Source: Jatrophihabitans sp035642535 (GTDB taxonomy: Bacteria > Actinomycetota > Actinomycetes > Mycobacteriales > Jatrophihabitantaceae). From it: a DNA stretch of 64,000 bases. The position numbers were made by a program, and so were the translations under genes. Positions 54,051 through 62,499 of this stretch are shown one piece after another. The DNA lies in the NCBI GenBank assembly GCA_035642535.1, contig DASQSE010000052.1:1-64000 (forward strand), read 5' to 3'. Each line of letters opens with the position of its first letter. Positions within the stretch are counted from its first letter, which is position 1. Under the pieces are notes generated by a model. The model was not told the DNA's origin and did not search any database. It saw only the letters and a program-made list of their open reading frames with translations.

Positions 54051-57000
54051 TGGACGCCCACATGGACGCCAGGGTGCTCGACCGCGAAGCGGCACCTCTG
54101 GAGCACCGCCGCATCGCGTGGGCGGTCGTCGCCGTGCTGGTCAGTTTCACGGCGGCGCTGCTGGCTGCGGGGTTCCGGAACGACACGGCCGTGAACACGC
54201 TGTGCGACGTCGGGGAGTTCCTCGCTGCGGCGCTGGCCAGCGCAGCCGCTTTCATCGCGGCCTATCGGTGTGCCGGTGCCGCCCGGCGGTCCTGGCGCTG
54301 GGTCGGTTACGGCACGGGTGCCTGGGCGCTCGGCCAGGCGTACTGGGCGGTCTGGGAGCTCATGCTGCGGTGGTCGATGCCGGTGCCCTCGCCGGCCGAT
54401 CTCGGCTTCCTGCTGCTGCCGCCGCTGCTCGTCACCGGGGTGATCATCCATCCCGCCGCGGGCGCGGCGCGCGTCGCCGAGCGACTGCGCCTCGCCCTCG
54501 ACGGAATCGCAGTACTCGTCGCACTGCTGCTGTTCGCCTGGCCCCTGACGATCACGCACGCCGTCGAAGGCGGCGGCCTGCCGACCCGGCTGACGCTGCT
54601 CGCGTACCCGCTGGGTGATCTGCTGCTCGCGACCGTCGCGCTGATGACACTGACCTACGCAGGTCGGCGCAATCGCATACGCCTACTGTGGCTACTCGGC
54701 GGTGCGCTCGCCTTGACCGGCGCGGATAGCGCGTTCGCCTACCTGGCCAGCCAGGACTCCACGTCGGTGGTATCGGTCGCCGACCTGCTCTGGGTGTTGG
54801 GGTTCGTCGCCATCGGCGTCGCGGGATTGCGCGAATCTGGCGAGAACGCCGACTGGCTCGATACCAGATCGGCCGACCCGACGAACCGGTGGTCCGGCCT
54901 GCCCTACGTCCTCGTGGCGTGCTCGGCGGTCGCGGTCCTGGCCCGGTGGTTCATCCGCGGGTCGGCCGGCGAGGTCGAGACTGCACTGTTCGCCGGACTC
55001 GGCGTGCTGGTCTACCTGCGCCAGCACCTGGTGCTGCTCGAGAACCGGAAGCTGGTCGACTGGCTGGCCGCGGGGCGCGAGCAGATGGATCAGCAGCGCT
55101 TGCACGACGGACTGACCGGGCTGCCCAACCGCATGGCGTTCGGCCAGCTCGTCGAGCGCGAACTGTCCGGCGACGACGCGGCCGAGGCGGCCGCACCGCT
55201 CGTCGTCGTGAAGTTCCGACTGGCCGACGTCCGGCTGCTGGGCAACCTGCACCTCGACGACCAGGATCTGGTCATCTTCGAGGTGTCCGCGCGCATCAAG
55301 AACTGCGTGCGCCCGAGCGACAAGCTGGCCCGGGTGTCGGAATCGACGTTCGCAGTCCTGCGGGCCGGCGAGCGATCCGACGGCGAGCAGCTGGCCCGTC
55401 AGGTGCTCGCCGCGCTCGAGAGCCCGGTGTCGTTACGCACCGGCTATCGACACATCCGGCTCGCCGCAGGCGTCGCGACCGCTGACGCGGCAGCGGCGGC
55501 CGACGGGCTCACCGCAGACGAACTGCTGCAGCGCGCGGCGGTCGCCCTGAACAGCATCGACTCACCGGCCGGCGGCGTCGCGCTCTTCAACCAGCAGATG
55601 CTGCACAAGCATGCCCAGCGCGTCGAGTTGCGCGAGGACCTGGTGCACGCGATCAGCACCGATCCGGAGCAGGCGATCGAGCCGCTCTTCGAGCCGGTCG
55701 TCAACCTCGCCGACGGCAGCCTGGCCGGCGTCTCGGTCCGGGCCGGCTGGCGGCACTCCGAGAACGGCACGATCTCAGCCGGCAGCCTCGCCGAACTCGC
55801 CCGCGAGGCCGGCCTGAGTGCGCACCTCGACGAATATCTCGTCGCGCGCGCGCTGCACGCTTACCGCGAGTGGATGCAGGAGCTGTCGGCCTGCCCGACG
55901 GTCCTGTGGGTCACTGTGTCGGCCGACTCGATGGCGAGCCCCGGCTTCTGCGAGCAGGTCTCGGAGTTGCTCGACCTCGCCCGGGTCGACCCGCGGACGC
56001 TCATCCTGGACCTCATCGAGCGGCCCGACGACCCGGCAACGACGGCAAGCGTCAACGCCCGGCTGGACAAGGTGCGGGCCGGCGGCTACCAGCTCGTCCT
56101 CAACGACATCATGACGGTCAGCGACCGGCCGACCGATCCCGGAGACATGTTCCAGATCGCGCCCAAACTCGTCGGCCGGTGCGTCGAGGACATGCGGGCG
56201 CGCCGGCTGATCCAGACCACGGTCGAGTTCGCCGACACCCGCGGCGCGGCGACCGCTGCCCGCAACATCACCAGCGCCGACCAGCACGAGGAGCTCGCAC
56301 TGCTCGGCTGCCGCGTCGGCCGCGGGCCGCTGTACGGCACCGGCATGAGCAGCGCGGAGATGGGCGAACTGCTCGCCGCCGCGGCGGCCGGCACGTATCG
56401 CGCCCCGATCGGCGCCACGACCGGGCGCAGCCGCTCCTCGCGCGCGTGGCAGGAGTTGCGCACCGTCGTATCGAGCCTGCCGGTAGCGGCACTCGGCTGC
56501 GCCGCAGACGGGACGATCGTCCTCGCCGAGGGAGGTCTGATGCAGCGGCTGGAGGTTCGGCCTGCCACGTTGCTCGGCCGGTCGATCCAGGACATCGCCC
56601 GCAAGCACGGTGCCGATGCCATCCCCCTGGATCGGGCCCTGGCCGGCGAGCGGGTCACGGCGACGCTCAGCATCCACGGCCACTGGGTGGAAGTGCACAT
56701 GCACCCGATGAGCGACGCCGGCGGCACCGTCGACGGGCTGCTGATCATGGCGATCGACGTCACCGACCGGGTGCAGGCCGAGCAGGCGATGCGCGAGAGC
56801 GAGCAGCGCTTCCGTGTCGTCTTCGACCAGGCGCCCGTCGGCGTTGTGATTTTCGGGCCGGACGGCCACGTCCAGCACGTGAATCAGTCGTTCGCCGCGA
56901 TGCTCGGCTACACCCCCCAGGAACTCGAGTCGCGCGAGCTCGCCGGCCTGTGGCATCCCGACTCCCGGCAGCCAGGTGCGGAAGATCAGTACCGGGCGCT

Positions 57001-57973
57001 GCAGACCGGCCGCGACGCGACCTACCGCTACGAACGCACGTACCTCCACAAGGACGGCTCCGCCGTGTCGACTCGCGTTACGGTCGGCATGCTCGACGAG
57101 GGCACCACACCAGGAACACTCATCGGGATCGTCGAGGACCTGCGCGAAGTGAAGGCTTTGGAGGTCAAGCTGCGGCACGCGCAGAAGCTCGAATCGATCG
57201 GCATGCTCGCCGCGGGCATCGCGCACGAGATCAACACGCCGACGCAGTTCGTCGGCAGCAACCTGGCCTTCCTGGACGACGCCTTCCAGACCATGACCGA
57301 GCTCTACCGCACCACCGAGCGGCTCACCCGGCCCGCCGGGCCGGCCGCCGCCGAGGAACTCGAGGCCAGCAGAGAGGCCGCGGATCTGGAGTGGCTGCAG
57401 GAGCAGATTCCGGCCGCGGTGACGCAGAGCCTCAAGGGCGTCGAGCGGGTCACGACGATCGTGCAGGCGATGCGCAACTTCGGGCATCCGGACGGCCGGG
57501 ACCCGAGCCCCGTCGACATCAACGCCGCGATCCGCGACACGACGACCGTCACCCGCAACGAGTACAAGTACGTCGCCGACCTGGAACTGGATCTCGGCCA
57601 GGTGCCGGCCGTGCTGGGCTACCCGTCCGAGTTCAACCAGGTGATCCTGAACCTCGTCGTGAATGCCGCGCACGCGATCAGCGACTCCGGCAACGAGCCG
57701 AACCACCGCGGCACGATCACGATTCGCAGCTGGTCGGACGAGGCCGCGGCGCATGTGTCGGTGAGCGACGACGGATGTGGCATGTCGGCGCGTACGGCGG
57801 AGCGGGTGTTCGACCCGTTCTTCACGACCAAGCCCGTCGGGCAGGGCACCGGGCAGGGTCTTGCCATCGCGCACAACGTCATAGTCGACAAGCACGGCGG
57901 GTCCATCGACGTCGAGAGTCAGCCGAACGTCGGCACGACGTTCACGATCAACCTGCCGGTTCCGCGGGGCTGA
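54050..57973 (+). CDS. Membrane histidine kinase with degenerate GGDEF and EAL domains and two PAS domains
   Basis: The 1307-residue protein has eight to nine N-terminal membrane segments (about 20-340), then a GGDEF-type domain (about 350-500; HDGLTGLPNRMAFG) with SESTF in place of GGDEF near residue 431. An EAL-type domain follows (about 525-777) with GVSVRAGW for the EAL site and LNDIMTVSD where DDFGTG-like residues belong. Two PAS domains (about 804-910, 917-1040) precede the kinase core. His1059 in AAGIAHEINTPTQ is the phospho-acceptor; the ATPase has NLVVNAAHAI, DDGCGMSA and GQGTGQGLAI. It looks like a kinase whose cyclic-di-GMP domains have become sensory or structural. Confidence 0.9.
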   Translation: MDAHMDARVLDREAAPLEHRRIAWAVVAVLVSFTAALLAAGFRNDTAVNTLCDVGEFLAAALASAAAFIAAYRCAGAARRSWRWVGYGTGAWALGQAYWAVWELMLRWSMPVPSPADLGFLLLPPLLVTGVIIHPAAGAARVAERLRLALDGIAVLVALLLFAWPLTITHAVEGGGLPTRLTLLAYPLGDLLLATVALMTLTYAGRRNRIRLLWLLGGALALTGADSAFAYLASQDSTSVVSVADLLWVLGFVAIGVAGLRESGENADWLDTRSADPTNRWSGLPYVLVACSAVAVLARWFIRGSAGEVETALFAGLGVLVYLRQHLVLLENRKLVDWLAAGREQMDQQRLHDGLTGLPNRMAFGQLVERELSGDDAAEAAAPLVVVKFRLADVRLLGNLHLDDQDLVIFEVSARIKNCVRPSDKLARVSESTFAVLRAGERSDGEQLARQVLAALESPVSLRTGYRHIRLAAGVATADAAAAADGLTADELLQRAAVALNSIDSPAGGVALFNQQMLHKHAQRVELREDLVHAISTDPEQAIEPLFEPVVNLADGSLAGVSVRAGWRHSENGTISAGSLAELAREAGLSAHLDEYLVARALHAYREWMQELSACPTVLWVTVSADSMASPGFCEQVSELLDLARVDPRTLILDLIERPDDPATTASVNARLDKVRAGGYQLVLNDIMTVSDRPTDPGDMFQIAPKLVGRCVEDMRARRLIQTTVEFADTRGAATAARNITSADQHEELALLGCRVGRGPLYGTGMSSAEMGELLAAAAAGTYRAPIGATTGRSRSSRAWQELRTVVSSLPVAALGCAADGTIVLAEGGLMQRLEVRPATLLGRSIQDIARKHGADAIPLDRALAGERVTATLSIHGHWVEVHMHPMSDAGGTVDGLLIMAIDVTDRVQAEQAMRESEQRFRVVFDQAPVGVVIFGPDGHVQHVNQSFAAMLGYTPQELESRELAGLWHPDSRQPGAEDQYRALQTGRDATYRYERTYLHKDGSAVSTRVTVGMLDEGTTPGTLIGIVEDLREVKALEVKLRHAQKLESIGMLAAGIAHEINTPTQFVGSNLAFLDDAFQTMTELYRTTERLTRPAGPAAAEELEASREAADLEWLQEQIPAAVTQSLKGVERVTTIVQAMRNFGHPDGRDPSPVDINAAIRDTTTVTRNEYKYVADLELDLGQVPAVLGYPSEFNQVILNLVVNAAHAISDSGNEPNHRGTITIRSWSDEAAAHVSVSDDGCGMSARTAERVFDPFFTTKPVGQGTGQGLAIAHNVIVDKHGGSIDVESQPNVGTTFTINLPVPRG

Positions 57974-58424
57974 TCGGCAGCGCCTGCGCGGCAGCGGCCG
58001 CGGTCGGGCCGGCAATCCGGTCCCGGCTCAACAGCTCGGCCACGACCTCGACCGTGCATTCCTTCAGCAACACGACGTGGTGGACCAGCCGCTCGTACCT
58101 CGCCGGGGTGTGCCCCGGTTGCGCGCGACTACGTCGTTCGAGGTCCGCGACGAGCTCGCTCTCCCGCACCACCCCGACCCACCGGACGTCGTCCAGGCCC
58201 TTGTCGTACAGGCGGTGCCCGGAGATGGCCTCGTCGTTCGGCGCACTCATCGACGCCGAGGCCACGCCCGTCCACACCAGCACGACGCAACGCTGGTCCG
58301 CGTCGTCCTGATGGGCGTCGAGAGCGAGCACGGTCGTGCCGCTGTCGGCGGAGATCATGACCGCGTGCGGGGCGTTCGGATCCCATCCGGCGATGAGGTC
58401 GACGGGGACGACGTGCTCGGGCAC
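57948..58424 (-). CDS. Conserved hypothetical protein
   Basis: The 158-residue product begins at GTG (MPEHVVPVDLIAGWDPNAPH) and shows an alpha/beta N-terminal part (HAVMISADSGTTVLALDAHQ, RCVVLVWTGVASASM). A helical C-terminal part follows (YERLVHHVVLLKECTVEVVAELLSR). I do not recognise a family. It overlaps the end of the histidine kinase gene by 26 bases on the opposite strand and lies 10 bases after the coiled-coil gene, so it is probably the last gene of the mce-ccr transcript. Confidence 0.65.
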   Translation of the reverse strand: MPEHVVPVDLIAGWDPNAPHAVMISADSGTTVLALDAHQDDADQRCVVLVWTGVASASMSAPNDEAISGHRLYDKGLDDVRWVGVVRESELVADLERRSRAQPGHTPARYERLVHHVVLLKECTVEVVAELLSRDRIAGPTAAAAAQALPISPAEPAG

Positions 58425-58434
58425 GCCCGGAAGG

Positions 58435-59340
58435 TTAGTCGGGCGCGGATTCCTTCGCCTCGACGGTCGCGGCCCGCGCCTCGTCGAGGGCGGCACGCAG
58501 CTTCTCGTGCAGCACCTCGAGCTGAGCGTGCGTTTCCTCGCGCACGGTCTTCAGCCGGCGCACCTCTGCGGCGGCTTCGTCCACCAACTGCGTGGCCTTG
58601 GCGTCGGCGTCGGCGATCGTCTTGGCGGCCTTCGCCTCCGCGACCGCCTGCCGCTCGTCCTGCTCCTTCTGCGCCGCGCTGCGCCGCAGCCGCAGCGTGA
58701 TCTCGAAGTCGTCGTCGGCCACCTGGCGCTTGTTGTCCGCCTCGGCGTCGAGGCGCTGCCGCGCCGCCTCGGCGTCGGCCGAGAGCCGGTCCTCCTCGGC
58801 GCGGGTGCGCGCCTCCTCCGCTGCGAGTGCCGCCTCGATCTCGGCGCGGTGCGCCTCGGCCTCCGCGATGCGGCGCCGGAACGTCTCGTCCGCTTCGGCG
58901 AGGCGGGCGGTGGCCTCGGCGACGACCCGCTCCGCGTCCGCCTTCGCCCCCGAACGGGTGCGGGCCGCGCTGTCCGCGGCGCTGTTGCGGACCTGCTCGG
59001 CGTCCACCCGCGCCTCTTCGCGCTGCCGGGCGGCGTCGGCCTTCGCGCTCTGCAGGATCTGTTTGATGTGCTCGTCGACGTTGTCCGCGGTCACCGTTTC
59101 GGTGGCGGCGCGCAACTGGCGGCGCAGCGACTCGATCTGGGCCTGTGCGCTGGCCAGTTGTGCCGCGAGATCTGCGCTGCGCCCCGCGGCGGCGTCCCGC
59201 TCGGCGGCGGTGACCCGGAGGTCGTCATCGAGGCGGGCGATCTCGCGATCGACCTGCTCGCGGTCGTAGCCACGCATCGCGGTGTCGAAGCCGCGGCTCG
59301 TCTCATACAGCGGGAGGAGATCAGACGACGGCTCTGTCAT
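58435..59340 (-). CDS. DivIVA-domain coiled-coil protein (Scy/FilP-like)
   Basis: The 301-residue protein opens with a short DivIVA-like segment (YETSRGFDTAMRGYDREQVD). It continues as almost uninterrupted coiled coil rich in Ala, Glu, Arg and Asp (about residues 25-290). Streptomyces Scy and FilP, which organise polar growth and filaments, share this plan and from memory lie beside epimerase/thiolase/meaB genes. Older annotations call such proteins cellulose-binding. The ATG at 59340 is preferred over one three codons upstream. It follows ccr by 40 bases. Confidence 0.82.
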   Translation of the reverse strand: MTEPSSDLLPLYETSRGFDTAMRGYDREQVDREIARLDDDLRVTAAERDAAAGRSADLAAQLASAQAQIESLRRQLRAATETVTADNVDEHIKQILQSAKADAARQREEARVDAEQVRNSAADSAARTRSGAKADAERVVAEATARLAEADETFRRRIAEAEAHRAEIEAALAAEEARTRAEEDRLSADAEAARQRLDAEADNKRQVADDDFEITLRLRRSAAQKEQDERQAVAEAKAAKTIADADAKATQLVDEAAAEVRRLKTVREETHAQLEVLHEKLRAALDEARAATVEAKESAPD

Positions 59341-59380
59341 GCCCCACATCGTCCCATCTATCCCTGGGAGGACTCAAAGA

Positions 59381-60727
59381 TCAGACGCCGCGGAAGCGAT
59401 TGATCTGGTCCAGGTGCCTGGCGCGCAGTTCCTGATTGTGCACGCCGAGGCCCTCCTCCGGTGCGAGGCAGAGCACGCCGACCTTGCCCTGGTGCAGGTT
59501 CCGGTGCACGTCGTAGGCGGCCTGGCCGGTTTCCTCCATGGGGTAGGTGCGCGAGAGCGTCGGATGGATCAGCCCGCGGGAGATCAGCCGGTTCGCCTCC
59601 CACGACTCCCGGTAATTCGCGAAGTGGGATCCCACGATGCGTTTGAGCGTCATCCAGAGATAGCGGTTGTCGTACTCGTGCAGGTAGCCCGTCGTCGAAG
59701 CGCAGGTGACGATCGTCCCGCCCCGCTTCGCGACGTACACCGATGCCCCGAACGTCTCGCGCCCAGGATGTTCGAAGACGATGTCGACGTCGTCGCCCTG
59801 AGTGAGCTCCCGGATCCGGGCGCCGAATCGCTTCCACTCCTTCGGGTTCTGCGTGTCGCCGTCCCAGAACCGGTAGTCCTCATCGGTGCGGTCGATGATC
59901 AGCTCGGCACCCATCGATCGGCAGATCTCCGCCTTCTCCGGGGACGACACAACGCAGACCGGAATCGCGCCGCCGTTGAGCGCGTATTGGGTCGCGTAGC
60001 CCCCGAGGCCGCCCGATGCGCCCCAGATGAGCACGACGTCACCCTGCTTCATGCCGGCGCCGTGCTGTGACACCAGCTGCCGATACGCGGTGGAGTTGAC
60101 GAGCCCGGGGCAGGCGGCTTCCTCCCAGGTCAGGTGGGCGGCCTTCGGCATCAGCTGGTTCGCCTTGACCAGCGCGAGCTCGGCCAGCCCGCCGTAGTTC
60201 GTCTCGAAGCCCCAGATGCGCTGCTGCGGATCCATCATCGTGTCGTCGTGCCCCGCGGCGTCCTCGAGCTCGACGGACAGGCAGTGCGCGACGACTTCGT
60301 CGCCGGCCTGCCACTTGTGGACGCCCGGCCCGACGCGCAGCACGACGCCGGACAGGTCCGAGCCGACCACGTGATACGGCTGATCGTGCTTCTTCGTCAG
60401 CGTCGAGTACTTGCCGTAGCGCTTGAGGAAGTCGAACGTGGGGACCGGTTCGAAGATCGATGTCCAGACAGTGTTGTAGTTGATGGCGCTCGCCATGACC
60501 GCGACGAGCGCCTCACCCGGACCGAGTTCGGGCGTGCCGACATCCTGTACGTGCAAGCTCTTGCGCGGGTCTTTGTCCCGGCTTTCCAACCCGTCGAACA
60601 TGTCGGCCTCGTCGGCGCGGACCAGCACGCCGCGGTAGCTGTCCGGAACGGGCAGCTCGGCAACGGCGGCGGAGTCGCCCGTCAGGATGGCGTCGCGGAT
60701 CTCGTCCATGGTGCGTATGTTACCCAT
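59381..60727 (-). CDS. ccrA: Crotonyl-CoA carboxylase/reductase
   Basis: The 448-residue medium-chain reductase converts crotonyl-CoA, CO2 and NADPH to (2S)-ethylmalonyl-CoA, the signature step of the ethylmalonyl-CoA pathway. It carries the Ccr landmarks: SAINYNTVWTSIFEP, IWGFETNYGGLAEL (Phe-Glu of the CO2 pocket), GAGMKQGDVVLIWGASGGLG for NADPH, and IVGSHFANYRE with the conserved His. Length is typical. It is downstream of the epimerase gene (7 bases), giving mce-ccrA in one operon. Confidence 0.96.
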   Translation of the reverse strand: MGNIRTMDEIRDAILTGDSAAVAELPVPDSYRGVLVRADEADMFDGLESRDKDPRKSLHVQDVGTPELGPGEALVAVMASAINYNTVWTSIFEPVPTFDFLKRYGKYSTLTKKHDQPYHVVGSDLSGVVLRVGPGVHKWQAGDEVVAHCLSVELEDAAGHDDTMMDPQQRIWGFETNYGGLAELALVKANQLMPKAAHLTWEEAACPGLVNSTAYRQLVSQHGAGMKQGDVVLIWGASGGLGGYATQYALNGGAIPVCVVSSPEKAEICRSMGAELIIDRTDEDYRFWDGDTQNPKEWKRFGARIRELTQGDDVDIVFEHPGRETFGASVYVAKRGGTIVTCASTTGYLHEYDNRYLWMTLKRIVGSHFANYRESWEANRLISRGLIHPTLSRTYPMEETGQAAYDVHRNLHQGKVGVLCLAPEEGLGVHNQELRARHLDQINRFRGV

Positions 60728-60734
60728 CGGTAGT

Positions 60735-61166
60735 CTACTGCTTCGCCTGCTCGACGAGCTCCAAGAGCACGCCGCCGGCGTCCTTCGGATGCACGAAGTT
60801 CACTCGGCTGCCTGACGTGCCGCGTTTCGGCGTGTCGTAGAGCAGCCGCAGGCCGCGCTCACGCAAGACGGCCGAGACGGCATCGACGTCGTCGACCGTG
60901 CAGGCCACCTGCTGCACGCCGGGCCCGCTGTGTTCGAGGAACTTGGCAATCGTCGAGTCGGGTGACGACGGCGCGAGCAGCTGGATCATCGTCTCGCCGT
61001 TACCGACCGCGAGCATCGCCTCGCTGACGCCCTGCTCGTCATTCGTCTCTCGATGCACGCAGCGCACGCCGAACGTGTCCTCGTAGAACGCGATCGCCTT
61101 GTCCAGATCCGCGACCGCGATGCCGACATGGTCGACCTTCGTGAAAAGGCTGTCAGTGGCCACCAT
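60735..61166 (-). CDS. mce: Methylmalonyl-CoA (ethylmalonyl-CoA) epimerase
   Basis: The 143-residue protein of the glyoxalase/VOC fold interconverts the 2S and 2R forms of methylmalonyl- and ethylmalonyl-CoA. Metal and catalytic residues are in KVDHVGIAVADLDKAIAFYE (His), GPGVQQVACTVDD and a final GGVLLELVE (Glu). It heads the minus-strand ccrA operon and is divergent from the thiolase gene, with 140 bases between them probably holding both promoters. Confidence 0.95.
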   Translation of the reverse strand: MVATDSLFTKVDHVGIAVADLDKAIAFYEDTFGVRCVHRETNDEQGVSEAMLAVGNGETMIQLLAPSSPDSTIAKFLEHSGPGVQQVACTVDDVDAVSAVLRERGLRLLYDTPKRGTSGSRVNFVHPKDAGGVLLELVEQAKQ

Positions 61167-61306
61167 GAAGGCATCGTGGCAACTGAAAGCGCTGACGAAC
61201 CACCGTCGGGCCTCCCGGGGTGCCCTTGTTCACACTCGGCGGGCCGCGCTCGCCGACTAAAGTCCAGTCATAACGCCGTCAGCTCGCGACAGTGAGGATG
61301 TGTCTC

Positions 61307-62491
61307 ATGGCTGGATCGGTCATCGTCAACGGCGCTCGCACGCCCATGGGCCGGCTGCTCGGCTCGCTGAAGGACTTCTCCGGCGCCGACCTCGGCGGAT
61401 TCGCCATCAAGGCCGCGCTCGAGCGCTCCGGCGTCAGCCCGGAGCAGGTGCAGTACGTGATCATGGGCCAGGTGCTGCAGGCCGGCGCCGGCCAGATCCC
61501 GGCGCGGCAGGCCGCGCACAAGGCGGGCATCCCACTCTCCGTCCCGGCGCTGACCGTGAACAAGGTGTGCCTTTCCGGCCTGGACGCCATTGCGCTCGCC
61601 GACCAGCTGATCCGCGCCGGCGAGTTCGACATCATCGTCGCCGGCGGGCAGGAGTCGATGACCAACGCACCGCACCTGCTGCCGAAGTCGCGCGAGGGCT
61701 ACAAGTACGGCGCGATCCAGCTGCTCGACGCGATGGCCTTCGACGGCCTCACCGACATCTTCGACAACATCCCGATGGGCGAGTCGACGGACAACGTCAA
61801 CAAGCGGCTCGAGATCGGCCGCGAGGATCAGGACGTCTTCTCCGCCCGCTCGCACCAGCGCGCGGCCGAGGCGCAGAAGAACGGCGTGTTCGACGACGAG
61901 ATCACCCCCGTGCTCATCCCGCAGCGCAAGGGCGAACCGATCGAGTTCCGCGAGGACGAGGGCATCCGCGGCGACACCACTGCCGAGTCGCTGGCCAAGC
62001 TGCGCCCCGCCTTCACCAAGGACGGCACGATCACCGCCGGGTCCGCGTCGCAGATCTCCGACGGTGCGGCTGCGGTCGTCGTGATGAGCAAGGCGAAGGC
62101 CGAAGAGCTAGGCCTGACCTGGATCGCGGAGATCGGCGCGCACGGCAACGTCGCAGGCCCGGACAACTCGCTGCAGTCCCAGCCTGCCAACGCCGTCAAG
62201 GACGCGCTGCGCAAGGAGAGCCTCGCCGTCTCCGATCTCGACCTGATCGAGATCAATGAGGCCTTCGCGGCCGTCGGACTGCAGTCGATGAAGGAGCTCG
62301 GCGTCTCCGAGGAGATCGTCAACGTCAACGGCGGTGCGATCGCGCTGGGCCACCCGATCGGCATGTCCGGCGCGCGTCTCGCGCTCACCCTCGTGCTGGA
62401 GCTGAAACGGCGCGGCGGCGGCACCGGTGCGGCGGCGCTGTGCGGCGGCGGCGGACAGGGCGATGCGCTGATCCTGCACGTCCCAGCCTGA
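61307..62491 (+). CDS. Acetyl-CoA C-acetyltransferase
   Basis: The 394-residue biosynthetic thiolase condenses two acetyl-CoA to acetoacetyl-CoA. The nucleophile is Cys88 in NKVCLSGLDA; His349 (ALGHPIGMSGARL) and Cys379 (AALCGGGGQGD) complete the active site. Gly-rich ends and length match family norms. The ATG at 61307 is preferred, with GAGGA nine bases upstream; a GTG at 61292 is in frame. It is followed by meaB nearly without a gap. Confidence 0.96.
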   Translation: MAGSVIVNGARTPMGRLLGSLKDFSGADLGGFAIKAALERSGVSPEQVQYVIMGQVLQAGAGQIPARQAAHKAGIPLSVPALTVNKVCLSGLDAIALADQLIRAGEFDIIVAGGQESMTNAPHLLPKSREGYKYGAIQLLDAMAFDGLTDIFDNIPMGESTDNVNKRLEIGREDQDVFSARSHQRAAEAQKNGVFDDEITPVLIPQRKGEPIEFREDEGIRGDTTAESLAKLRPAFTKDGTITAGSASQISDGAAAVVVMSKAKAEELGLTWIAEIGAHGNVAGPDNSLQSQPANAVKDALRKESLAVSDLDLIEINEAFAAVGLQSMKELGVSEEIVNVNGGAIALGHPIGMSGARLALTLVLELKRRGGGTGAAALCGGGGQGDALILHVPA

Positions 62492-62499
62492 TCAACACA

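Noticed and set aside
55775..58311. Very long alternative frames on both strands across the histidine kinase gene
   Set aside because: Neither has recognisable domains, whereas the chosen frame has PAS, HisKA and HATPase motifs throughout.
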